A stretch of 27,317 nucleotides of DNA from Patescibacteria group bacterium (lineage in GTDB: Bacteria; Patescibacteriota; Minisyncoccia; Phycocordibacterales; Phycocordibacteraceae), in assembly GCA_018826405.1 (NCBI GenBank), contig JAHJZL010000063.1:1-27317 (forward strand), written 5' to 3'. Shown here one piece after another: positions 21,434 to 27,317 of this stretch (position 1 is its first letter; each line of letters begins with the position of its first letter). The notes under the pieces are model-generated. The model was not told the origin of the DNA, ran no database searches, and saw only the letters and a list, made by a program, of their open reading frames with translations. The translations under genes and the position numbers were made by a program.

Positions 21434-23218
21434 ATGGAAATCAGGAACATAGCAATTATCGCCCACGTGGACCACGGGAAGACTACTCTTACCGATGCAA
21501 TTTTGAAGCAGACCGGTGCGGCAGCTGAGGGAGTATCTATGGACAGCAACTCCATCGAGCAGGAGCGAGGTATTACCATCTACTCAAAGAACGCAGCAGT
21601 TGAGTACAAGGGAACTAAGATCAACATCGTTGACACTCCAGGTCACGCAGACTTCGGCTCTGAAGTAGAACGCGTACTGCGCTCGATTGACTCAGTGCTC
21701 CTTATCGTAGACGCCCAGGAGGGTCCTATGCCGCAAACTCGTTTTGTGCTCAAGAAGTCTTTGGAGCTCGGACTCAAGCCGATTGTTGTGCTTAACAAGA
21801 TTGATAAGCCAGCAGCAGATCCAGATCGAGCTGAAGAGCAGGTGCTTGAACTATTCCTTGAGCTTGGCGCCTCTGACGAGCAGGCTGACTTCACTACTGT
21901 GTATGCAATTGGACGTGAGGGAGTTGCTATGAAGAAGCTTGACGATGAGCGAAAGGATCTTACTCCGCTTCTAGATACTATTCTTGAACTTGTTCCTGTT
22001 GCAGGAACACCAGAGCAAGTAGAGAAGCCACTTCGTCTCCAGGCATTCAACCTTGCCTACGACAACTTCTTGGGACGTCTTGCTATTGCTCGCGTGTACG
22101 AGGGAGTAGTTAAATCAACAGACAACGTCATTGTTAAGAAGCCAGATGGTGCAACGCGCACAGGAAAGCTCACAAAGATGTTTGGTTTCAAAGGACTTGA
22201 GCGCGTGGAGGTAACTGAAGCACAGGCAGGAGACATCGTTATTATTGCCGGTCTTCCAGATATTTTCATTGGAGAGACTGTAGCAACAAGTCAGGACGCT
22301 GAACCGCTTCCAGCAATTGCTATTGATGAGCCAACAATTACGCTTAACTTCCTCGTTAACAACTCTCCATTTGCAGGACGCGAAGGAAAGTATGTAACCA
22401 GTCGTCAGCTTCGCGAGTACCTTGAGCGAGAGCTTGAAGTTAACGTCGGACTTAAGGTTGATTTCGTATCTCCTGATGCCTTTAAGGTTTCAGGACGTGG
22501 AGAGCTTCATATCGCAATCTTGCTTGAGAACATGCGACGCGCTGGATACGAAATGCAGGTCTCTCAGCCACAAGTAATTGTGCGTGAAGAGGAGGGAGTA
22601 AAGATGGAGCCATACGAGGAAGTAATCATCGATACACCAAGCGAGTATCAGGGAGCTATTATTGAGCGTCTTGGCACACGTAGCTTTGTACTTCAGAACC
22701 TCACACAGGATGGAGACGTAGTGCGTCTTACACTTGAAGGACCAACTCGTGGACTCCTCGGATACCGCAGTCAGTTCGTTATTGATACAAAGGGAGAAGG
22801 AATTCTTTCTTCACGTGTTCTTGGTTTCAAGCCATACGCTGGAGAAATCAAGAAGCGCCAGGTTGGATCCATGATCTCCATGGCAACAGGAAAGGCACTT
22901 GGATACGCCCTTTGGGGTCTTCAAGAGCGCGGTATTCTCTATATCTCTCCTGCAACAGAGGTGTATGAAGGAATGGTTATTGGAAATACTTCTAAGGGAG
23001 AGGAAATGACCTCAAACCCTACTAAGGGAAAGAACCTTACAAACGTTCGTTCTTCTGGAAACGATGAGGCTATCAACCTCTTCCCTCCATACACGCTTAC
23101 AATTGAGCGCGGTCTTGAAGTTATGAGCGAAGACGAGTACTTGGAGATTACTCCTGAAAGTGTTCGTTTGCGTAAGCAGTATCTTACAGACAGCGATAGA
23201 GCTAAGGCTCGTCGGTAA
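21434..23218 (+). CDS. typA: Ribosome-associated GTPase TypA/BipA
   Basis: A 594-residue translational GTPase of the EF-G-like family; it binds ribosomes and assists large-subunit assembly, especially in cold or stress. G1 AHVDHGKT (10-17), switch I with QERGITI, G3 DTPGHADFG (67-75) and G4 NKID (121-124) are all present, followed by the beta-barrel domain II, the EF-G-like domains III and V (HIAILLENMRRAGYEMQVSQPQVI, GERGxLYI-like ERGILYISPATEVYEGMVIG), and the BipA-specific C-terminal domain (NLTNVRSSGNDEAINLFPP). Length is normal. Codons are biased to a subset (GGA, CTT, GAG), which may reflect high expression. A clear terminator follows. Confidence 0.96.
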   Translation: MEIRNIAIIAHVDHGKTTLTDAILKQTGAAAEGVSMDSNSIEQERGITIYSKNAAVEYKGTKINIVDTPGHADFGSEVERVLRSIDSVLLIVDAQEGPMPQTRFVLKKSLELGLKPIVVLNKIDKPAADPDRAEEQVLELFLELGASDEQADFTTVYAIGREGVAMKKLDDERKDLTPLLDTILELVPVAGTPEQVEKPLRLQAFNLAYDNFLGRLAIARVYEGVVKSTDNVIVKKPDGATRTGKLTKMFGFKGLERVEVTEAQAGDIVIIAGLPDIFIGETVATSQDAEPLPAIAIDEPTITLNFLVNNSPFAGREGKYVTSRQLREYLERELEVNVGLKVDFVSPDAFKVSGRGELHIAILLENMRRAGYEMQVSQPQVIVREEEGVKMEPYEEVIIDTPSEYQGAIIERLGTRSFVLQNLTQDGDVVRLTLEGPTRGLLGYRSQFVIDTKGEGILSSRVLGFKPYAGEIKKRQVGSMISMATGKALGYALWGLQERGILYISPATEVYEGMVIGNTSKGEEMTSNPTKGKNLTNVRSSGNDEAINLFPPYTLTIERGLEVMSEDEYLEITPESVRLRKQYLTDSDRAKARR

Positions 23219-23226
23219 CGAAACAA

Positions 23227-23249
23227 ACACCTCCTTCGGGAGGTGTTTT
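23227..23249 (+). terminator. Intrinsic terminator of typA
   Basis: CACCTCC, stable TTCG tetraloop, GGAGGTG (23228-23245), then TTTTG. Confidence 0.88.
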
Positions 23250-23352
23250 GCGTTTCTGCCCGTGTTTGCTAGGGTACACACATTCTTTGACAGATAGGAC
23301 ATAAGAAGGAGTGGGGAAGACCTCATTCTGGAATTGGAAGGGAGTGCAACAA

Positions 23353-23694
23353 ATGTTGGGCGTTCAAGCTAAGCAAGAGTTTTTGGGGCGGGTTGCTGCT
23401 GTTGCTGAAGAACTCGGCATCGGTTTCCCGCTTCAGGAGGGAGAACTCACGGTCAGGCGACTGACCTTCGTGAACCCGATGCTGGAGCGGTATCCGTGGG
23501 ATGCTCCCCATGAAAGCAGGGAGGCCCGGGCAGTTGTCCAGTTGCTCGCGAGAGATTCTCACGAGCTTAACCTGGACGATGAATGGGTCAGGGAAAAGAT
23601 CGAAGAAGTCTTCGGGCCCTTTACGTCCTCGGAGCATCACTTCATCGAGCTTTTGCGTCCCGCTGAAAAAATTCTCGTCATCTTCAAAAAATAA
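23353..23694 (+). CDS. Unknown small GC-richer protein with Shine-Dalgarno start
   Basis: A protein of 113 residues with no TM segment or recognisable family. The N-terminal half is helical (QAKQEFLGRVAAVAEELGI), followed by VRRLTFVNPMLERYPWDAPHES, a helix (REARAVVQLLARD), an acidic helix (DDEWVREKIEEVFG) and a final strand (EKILVIFKK). An in-frame GTG at 23311 would add 14 residues, but GGAAGGGAG at 23336-23344 sits 8 nt before ATG 23353 and supports that start. GC content and SD use resemble the 2256 gene and pyrE-pyrF. TTGACA at 23287-23292 may belong to its promoter. Confidence 0.6.
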   Translation: MLGVQAKQEFLGRVAAVAEELGIGFPLQEGELTVRRLTFVNPMLERYPWDAPHESREARAVVQLLARDSHELNLDDEWVREKIEEVFGPFTSSEHHFIELLRPAEKILVIFKK

Positions 23695-23815
23695 TCCTGG
23701 ATGAGGCTGCGTGCACTGCACACTTCCTCCTCCATTTCTTCTTGTGTCCTACTTCATTAATTCTCCACGCAGGGTTCTTTATGATGTAGCTATTATCTAC
23801 ATAGCGAACATACCC

Positions 23816-23968
23816 ATGCTTTATACAATTGCAGTTGTCTTACTCGTACTCTGGCTCCTTGGCCTTGTTACGTCTTATACCCTTGGGGGCTTCGTACATC
23901 TTCTCCTTGTTGTGGCAATTATTATGGTCTTAATTCGCCTCATTCAGGGAAAGAATCCCGTTGCTTAG
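23816..23968 (+). CDS. lmo0937-like small membrane protein (DUF5670-type)
   Basis: A 50-residue two-TM hairpin protein: first helix LYTIAVVLLVLWLLGLVTSY, Gly turn with TLGG, second helix FVHLLLVVAIIMVLIRLI, then a short polar tail. This is the pattern of the lmo0937/DUF5670 mini-proteins, whose length is about 50 residues; function is unknown and they are often stress induced. The open frame runs back to 23711, but the homologous region begins at ATG 23816. The upstream stretch has AT-rich boxes (TATTAT at 23791) and no SD. Confidence 0.85.
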   Translation: MLYTIAVVLLVLWLLGLVTSYTLGGFVHLLLVVAIIMVLIRLIQGKNPVA

Positions 23969-23975
23969 GCTAACG

Positions 23976-24020
23976 AAGTAGCACAAGAGCGCTCCTCCAT
24001 GGGGCGCTCTTGTGCTACTT
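23976..24020. terminator. Long hairpin after the mini-protein gene
   Basis: AAGTAGCACAAGAGCGC (23976-23992) pairs exactly with 24004-24020 (17 bp), loop of 11 nt. There is no T-run on either side, so it may be a terminator lacking a U-tract or another kind of RNA structure. It lies 8 nt after the stop. Confidence 0.65.
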
Positions 24021-24046
24021 GCGTAAAATCATGCTTCTGGTATACT
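24019..24046 (+). promoter_or_regulatory. Promoter of the DEAD-box helicase
   Basis: TTGCGT (24019-24024), 16-nt spacer, extended -10 TGG-TATACT (24041-24046). Transcription should start near 24053, giving a leader of about 150 nt. Confidence 0.6.
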
Positions 24047-24052
24047 ACTTTC

Positions 24053-24205
24053 ACAACAGTTCCTCCACGGATCGCCGTCTTGAAGAGAATTCAAGACCAG
24101 GCACCGCGCAGAAGCGCATCGCTTGAGACTCTCGAGAACGGTTGAGCCAATTTTGGCGCCTTATAATTTACAAGGCACGGCAAACCCGTGCTCAGCATTC
24201 TCAAC
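24053..24205 (+). promoter_or_regulatory. Structured 5' leader of the DEAD-box helicase, candidate cis-RNA
   Basis: Stems visible by eye: GTCTTGAA/TTCAAGAC (24077-24084/24090-24097, loop GAGAA); GGCACC (24100-24105) with GGT-tga-GCC (24140-24148), enclosing GCGC-AGAA-GCGC (24106-24117) and a second hairpin-like stretch to make a three-way-junction-like fold; GCCTT/AAGGC (24158-24162/24172-24176); and GCACGG/CCGTGC (24175-24180/24186-24191) only 14 nt before ATG 24206. The last two overlap and may be alternatives. A possible internal -10 TATAAT lies at 24162-24167. No tRNA or known riboswitch is recognised. Confidence 0.55.
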
Positions 24206-25618
24206 ATGGATACAAAGAAAGATACGCGCTCACGCGGCCCACGCCGTACGGGCGCACCCCAGCGTTCTAGTTTTAAGGGACGCGATACTAGAACAAATCC
24301 TGCATATGAAGCAGGTATGCGCTTTGCGCTAGATAACGGATTTAAGCGTCCTATGACTGCCGCTGTTGAACAGCGCCGTTCAAGTGGAGGCTCTCGTGGC
24401 GGACCTCGTCGTCCGAGCTCAGGTCGCCCAGAGCGTTCAGGACCTCGTCCAGATCGCTCAAGTGGTGCTCGTCCCGCACGTGGCGGAGGACGCGGCTATC
24501 AGGAGATGGCTGTAGACCTTTCAAAGCTTGTTAACAAGGCACAGCCTGCAGAGGATGTAGAGGTATACGAGTCAACACATGCATTCGCAGACTTCGCTGT
24601 TGATGAGCGCCTTAAGGCAAACATTGCAGCTAAGGGATACATCACTCCAACGCCAATTCAGGACCAATCAATCCCGCACGTACTTCTTGGAAAGGACGTT
24701 GTTGGTATTGCAAACACAGGAACTGGAAAGACAGCAGCATTCCTTATTCCTCTTATAGACAAGGTACTTAAGTTCCGTGAACTCGGAAACGACGAGCGTG
24801 TGCTTGTTATGGTTCCTACTCGCGAGCTTGCTATACAGATTGAGTCTGAATTCTTTGGCTTTGCTAAGGGACTCGGTCTTGCTTCTGTAACCTGTGTTGG
24901 TGGAGCAAGCATTGTTCCACAGATTCGTGTACTAAAGCGTAATCCAGCATTTGTTATCGGAACTCCAGGACGTCTTAAGGACCTTATGGAGAGACGAGAT
25001 CTTGATCTAACTCACTTTGGCACCGTTGTGCTTGATGAGGCTGATCGCATGCTAGACATGGGATTCATCGACGACATGCGTTTCATTCTTGCAAAGATGC
25101 GCAGCGAGCGACACACGCTCTTCTTCTCTGCAACAATGTCTCGCGACATTCAGGCACTTATTGGAGCTTTCTTGAAAGATCCAGTTGCTGTGTCTGTAAA
25201 GACTCGTGAGACCTCTCACATGATTGATCAGGACGTGGTGAAGGTGCATCATTCACAAAAGTTTGAAAAACTTGCAGAGCTTCTTAAGGAGCCTGAGTTT
25301 GAAAAGACACTAGTGTTTGGTCGCACGAAGCACGGCGTAGAGCGCATGGCGAAGGATCTTCGTCAGGTAGGTATTCGCGCTGATTCAATTCACGGAAACA
25401 AGACACATAGCGCTCGACAGAAAGCCCTCATTGCTTTTAAGAGAAACGATGTGCGTGTACTTGTTGCAACAGACGTTGCTGCTCGCGGTCTTGATATCTC
25501 AGGTGTAACGCACGTGATCAACTATGATCTGCCGTCTACATACGAGGACTATACACACCGCATTGGACGTACTGGGCGCGCTGGTACTTCTGGAAAGGCC
25601 CTTACATTCATTCCCTAA
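24206..25618 (+). CDS. DEAD-box ATP-dependent RNA helicase
   Basis: A 470-residue RNA helicase that remodels RNA in ribosome assembly, decay or cold adaptation. The N-terminal extension (1-98) is basic and rich in Arg, Gly, Ser and Pro, an RNA-binding low-complexity tail. The core has Q motif TPTPIQ, motif I ANTGTGKT (169-176), Ia PTRELA, Ib TPGR, motif II DEAD, motif III SAT, then RecA2 with RGLDISGV and HRIGRTGRAG. It ends immediately after motif VI (KALTFIP), shorter than CsdA/DeaD with no C-terminal extension, so the RNA-binding tail has been moved to the front. GTG 24188 is in frame but lies inside the leader hairpin; ATG 24206 is preferred. Confidence 0.93.
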   Translation: MDTKKDTRSRGPRRTGAPQRSSFKGRDTRTNPAYEAGMRFALDNGFKRPMTAAVEQRRSSGGSRGGPRRPSSGRPERSGPRPDRSSGARPARGGGRGYQEMAVDLSKLVNKAQPAEDVEVYESTHAFADFAVDERLKANIAAKGYITPTPIQDQSIPHVLLGKDVVGIANTGTGKTAAFLIPLIDKVLKFRELGNDERVLVMVPTRELAIQIESEFFGFAKGLGLASVTCVGGASIVPQIRVLKRNPAFVIGTPGRLKDLMERRDLDLTHFGTVVLDEADRMLDMGFIDDMRFILAKMRSERHTLFFSATMSRDIQALIGAFLKDPVAVSVKTRETSHMIDQDVVKVHHSQKFEKLAELLKEPEFEKTLVFGRTKHGVERMAKDLRQVGIRADSIHGNKTHSARQKALIAFKRNDVRVLVATDVAARGLDISGVTHVINYDLPSTYEDYTHRIGRTGRAGTSGKALTFIP

Positions 25619-25638
25619 CTAGTACGGAATAGGTAAAA

Positions 25639-25670
25639 CCAAACCCTCGCCCTTGTTGGCGGGGGTTTGG
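25639..25670 (+). terminator. Hairpin between the helicase and the DsbA-like gene
   Basis: CCAAACCC and CGCC, loop CTTGTT, GGCG and GGGTTTGG with one unpaired base on each side. No T-run follows; the 3' arm abuts the TATACT of the next promoter. Confidence 0.6.
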
Positions 25671-25706
25671 TATACTAGTCCCATAACACTTAAATAGGGA
25701 TATAAA
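25671..25706 (+). promoter_or_regulatory. Promoter region of the DsbA-like gene
   Basis: Two -10 candidates: extended TGG-TATACT (25671-25676), giving a leader of about 30 nt, and TATAAA (25701-25706), 6 nt before ATG 25713. Confidence 0.5.
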
Positions 25707-25712
25707 TCAGGT

Positions 25713-26438
25713 ATGGAAACCAATGCACAAGGAAGTTTTATGGAGCGCTATCTAACACCGATAGCAGTTGTTCTTGGGTGTGTAATTATCGCCGTAGCTA
25801 TTGCTTTTGGGCAGGGCGGCACAAAGAATGCACCGAACGACGGACAGGCTATGGCAGTTGATATTAAAGATGTAGATACTGACTCAAGTCCGTATGTGGG
25901 AGAGAAGAATGCCCCAGTTGTTATGGCTGTGTGGTACGACTACCAGTGCCCATTCTGCAAACAGTTTGAGCTCGGTACTACTGCAGAGGTCTATGAGAAC
26001 TATGTAAAGGACGGAAAGGTAAAGATTGTATTCAAGGACTTCCAGTTCCTGGACGAGTACTCAAAGAATCCTGAGCGCATGGAAGACTCTATGACTGCGG
26101 CAGTCTTTGGACGCGCTGTATGGGATGCGTATCCTGACCGCTTCTATGATTGGTTCCGTGCAATGGCTGAAGCTCAGGACGATGAGTTCGATGGCTTCGG
26201 TGACTATGCAAGTATTGAAGCGCTCACACGAACTATCTCTGGTATTGATGGTGATCGCGTGATTAAGCTTGTTTCAGACAAGCGTGCTGAGTACGAAGCT
26301 GCTATTGCAGCAGATCGTGCAGAAGGACAAGCACTTGGAATCAACGGAACACCAAGCCTTATCATTGGTACTACGCTCCTTTCAGGTGCGCAGCCGTATG
26401 ATGCAGTTAAGGCTCTCATTGATGCAGAGCTAAAATAA
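25713..26438 (+). CDS. DsbA-like membrane-anchored thiol oxidoreductase
   Basis: A 241-residue protein of the DsbA/Thioredoxin_4 type that would form or shuffle disulfides outside the membrane. A TM anchor (about 15-32) and short linker are followed by the thioredoxin fold with CPFC (C79, C82) in WYDYQCPFCKQFE, the inserted helical domain (about 115-205) and INGTPSLIIG with the cis-Pro loop near the C-terminus. All features of an active enzyme are present. No DsbB-like partner is in the window. It complements the reductive CcdA branch at 8119-10402 and may supply disulfides to the two-Cys envelope proteins encoded nearby. Confidence 0.92.
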   Translation: METNAQGSFMERYLTPIAVVLGCVIIAVAIAFGQGGTKNAPNDGQAMAVDIKDVDTDSSPYVGEKNAPVVMAVWYDYQCPFCKQFELGTTAEVYENYVKDGKVKIVFKDFQFLDEYSKNPERMEDSMTAAVFGRAVWDAYPDRFYDWFRAMAEAQDDEFDGFGDYASIEALTRTISGIDGDRVIKLVSDKRAEYEAAIAADRAEGQALGINGTPSLIIGTTLLSGAQPYDAVKALIDAELK

Positions 26439-26453
26439 GGAGCTAGTCTTCTT

Positions 26454-26484
26454 GAAAAGCGGGTCCCTCTGGGGCCCGCTTTTC
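26454..26484 (+). terminator. Intrinsic terminator of the dsbA-like gene
   Basis: GAAAAGCGGG (26454-26463) pairs with CCCGCTTTTC (26475-26484), extended inward by a U-G pair and CCC/GGG around loop TCT. The T-run is in the 3' arm, and the next -10 box starts 4 nt later. Confidence 0.85.
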
Positions 26485-26487
26485 GCT

Positions 26488-26493
26488 TATACT
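26488..26493 (+). promoter_or_regulatory. -10 box of the 26501 gene
   Basis: TATACT ends 7 nt before ATG 26501; no SD. Confidence 0.6.
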
Positions 26494-26500
26494 GCTTCAT

Positions 26501-27010
26501 ATGCGTTCAGTCACTGTTTCGGTTTCAGACAACATGCAGCAGGGGTATACCTATTTGCGCACTGAGCAGATGGGGGAGAATTTCTCACCAGAATTTACTC
26601 CAGACTTAACTCCTAAAGAAATGCTCGCGCTCGGTGTGTTTGGAGGAAAGTACATGACTGATTGCAAGGACGAGTTCCCGTTAGATTGGTTTGAGCATGC
26701 ACGCCTGTCTCCTGGCGGGCATGACAGATCATGTAATTATTTCGGAGTTGATGCTTCGCAACCGCTTTCAGTTTGGAGAGCAAAAGGTTGGATCTATAAA
26801 GATGATCCTCGGGGCTGGTTTCAGTGGTACTGCAGGTACTTTAGTGGACGCAGGTTGCCTAAAGAGGACGAAAGACAAATAAAAAGATGGAGACAAATGG
26901 TAAGACACGTTGCGCAGGTACGTTATGCCTGCAGGGCAGGGGATGAAACCTGCCACACTCGGCAGCGCCAAGCATTGCTACACTGGGCGTATGATAGCCG
27001 GAAGTTATGA
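26501..27010 (+). CDS. Unknown WYCRY-motif protein
   Basis: A 169-residue protein without TM segments, rich in Trp, Arg and Cys. The central block GWFQWYCRYFSGRRLPKEDERQIKRW (about 104-130) and the end RQRQALLHWAYDSRKL look strongly conserved. From memory, similar blocks occur in uncharacterised fungal and plant proteins as well as Patescibacteria, but this was not checked. Five cysteines (in CKDEF, SCNYF, WYCRY, YACRAG, TCHTR) could bind metal or form disulfides, although the protein has no export signal. Function unknown. Its stop overlaps the start of the PAP2-like gene in ATGA. Confidence 0.8.
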   Translation: MRSVTVSVSDNMQQGYTYLRTEQMGENFSPEFTPDLTPKEMLALGVFGGKYMTDCKDEFPLDWFEHARLSPGGHDRSCNYFGVDASQPLSVWRAKGWIYKDDPRGWFQWYCRYFSGRRLPKEDERQIKRWRQMVRHVAQVRYACRAGDETCHTRQRQALLHWAYDSRKL

Positions 27011-27317
27011 ATAGATTCAAGGAAGCCACTTTCTTAGGTTTAGTGTTTGCGCTGCTTACATTTATTGCGTGGCAATTGCCAGAGTTGTTGCGCTCTGTAG
27101 ATATTCCTCTTGCACGTGTTTTGGCACAATTTCAAACACTACCGAGCATTCAGTTTTTTCTTGTTGTAACTGCGCTCGCAGGAACACTCGGAACAGTGCT
27201 TATTGGTGCAGGAGCAGTGTACTTTCTCAGGAATCACCGACGTTATGCACGGTCTTTTATATATGTGCTACTTGGAAGCGCCGTCTCGGCAAATCTAATT
27301 AAAGTACTTATTGCACG
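27007..27317 (+). CDS. Partial PAP2-like phosphatase (cut by the window end)
   Basis: The N-terminal 103 residues of a membrane protein that runs off the window. There are TM segments at about 9-25, 50-70 and 82-98. The sequence ends LGSAVSANLIKVLIAR, which matches the start of the PAP2 catalytic motif KxxxxxxRP (Lys followed after six residues by Arg-Pro): the Arg is the last residue visible. Family members dephosphorylate lipid phosphates such as undecaprenyl pyrophosphate or phosphatidate. The catalytic His residues lie beyond the edge, so the call rests on topology and the partial motif. The start overlaps the previous stop in ATGA. Confidence 0.6.
   Translation, partial: MNRFKEATFLGLVFALLTFIAWQLPELLRSVDIPLARVLAQFQTLPSIQFFLVVTALAGTLGTVLIGAGAVYFLRNHRRYARSFIYVLLGSAVSANLIKVLIA

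Noticed and set aside
23311..23352. GTG start for the 23353 gene
   Set aside because: AAGAAGGA directly abuts the GTG with no spacer, whereas GGAAGGGAG is well spaced for ATG 23353.
23711..23815. N-terminal extension of the lmo0937-like protein
   Set aside because: The family is about 50 residues long and starts at MLYTI; the extension is not typical.
24030..24125. A 31-codon open frame (ATG 24030 to TGA 24125) before the helicase, as a leader peptide
   Set aside because: The helicase -10 box lies inside its first codons, so the transcript would begin after its AUG; no SD and no family resemblance.
24053..24205. tRNA or known riboswitch in the helicase leader
   Set aside because: No cloverleaf with a T-loop GTTCRANNC and acceptor pairing, and no recognisable riboswitch core.
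1..27317. CRISPR array, transposon ends, integrase or attachment sites
   Set aside because: No regularly spaced direct repeats, no transposase or recombinase frame, and no tRNA were found by reading the window.

Overview
The window looks like a chromosomal piece from an ultra-small, host- or community-dependent bacterium, most plausibly a member of Patescibacteria/CPR (Parcubacteria-like). This is inferred from gene content and style, not from a marker gene. Genes are short and tightly packed, and many encode small single-TM envelope proteins. The set of families (PIF1-like helicase with a C-terminal HTH, Gmad2 protein, DUF389 protein, half-size EamA protein, lmo0937-like mini-protein, tandem M14 peptidases, TolC-less MFP/RND pair) is one I associate with that group. 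There is no rRNA, tRNA, CRISPR array, IS element or integrase in the window.

Layout. 1-1628: a GC-richer two-gene unit for the last two steps of UMP synthesis (PyrE-like, PyrF), with Shine-Dalgarno sites and its own terminator. 1702-2672: a VOC/PhnB-like protein and an unknown SD-bearing gene. 2733-4516: two tandem membrane-anchored M14 carboxypeptidase paralogues; the first has lost catalytic residues that the second keeps. 4607-7425: membrane proteins (DUF389, a small TM protein, EamA, MscS, a VTT/DedA-like protein). 7467-8035: XRE regulator plus membrane partner. 8044-10402: two palindromes followed by an extracytoplasmic thiol-redox operon (Met-rich thioredoxin, CcdA, DipZ-like redoxin). 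10498-13035: envelope proteins (Gmad2, NlpE-like, a secreted unknown) and a reverse-strand cold-shock protein. 13081-17729 (minus): RND permease and its HlyD-type adaptor. 17810-21345: envelope protein, PIF1-like helicase, MltG. 21434-25618: TypA/BipA, a GC-richer unknown, an lmo0937-like mini-protein and a DEAD-box RNA helicase with a long structured leader. 25713-27317: DsbA-like protein, an unknown WYCRY-motif protein and a truncated PAP2-like phosphatase.

The strongest genome-scale pattern is in the promoters. About fifteen transcription units have a TATACT-like -10 box ending only 5-9 nt before the start codon and no Shine-Dalgarno site. Their mRNAs should therefore start at or within a few nt of the AUG (leaderless). 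Downstream genes overlap or lie within 6 nt of the previous stop. The exceptions are of two kinds: the GC-richer SD-bearing genes, and three genes linked to cold or ribosome function (csp, typA, DEAD-box helicase) that have real leaders, that of the helicase being highly structured.

Functionally, most of the window serves the cell envelope: disulfide and thiol handling (8119-10402, 25713), metal or stress sensing (NlpE-like), peptidoglycan processing (MltG, possibly M14), efflux (MFP/RND) and osmotic protection (MscS).
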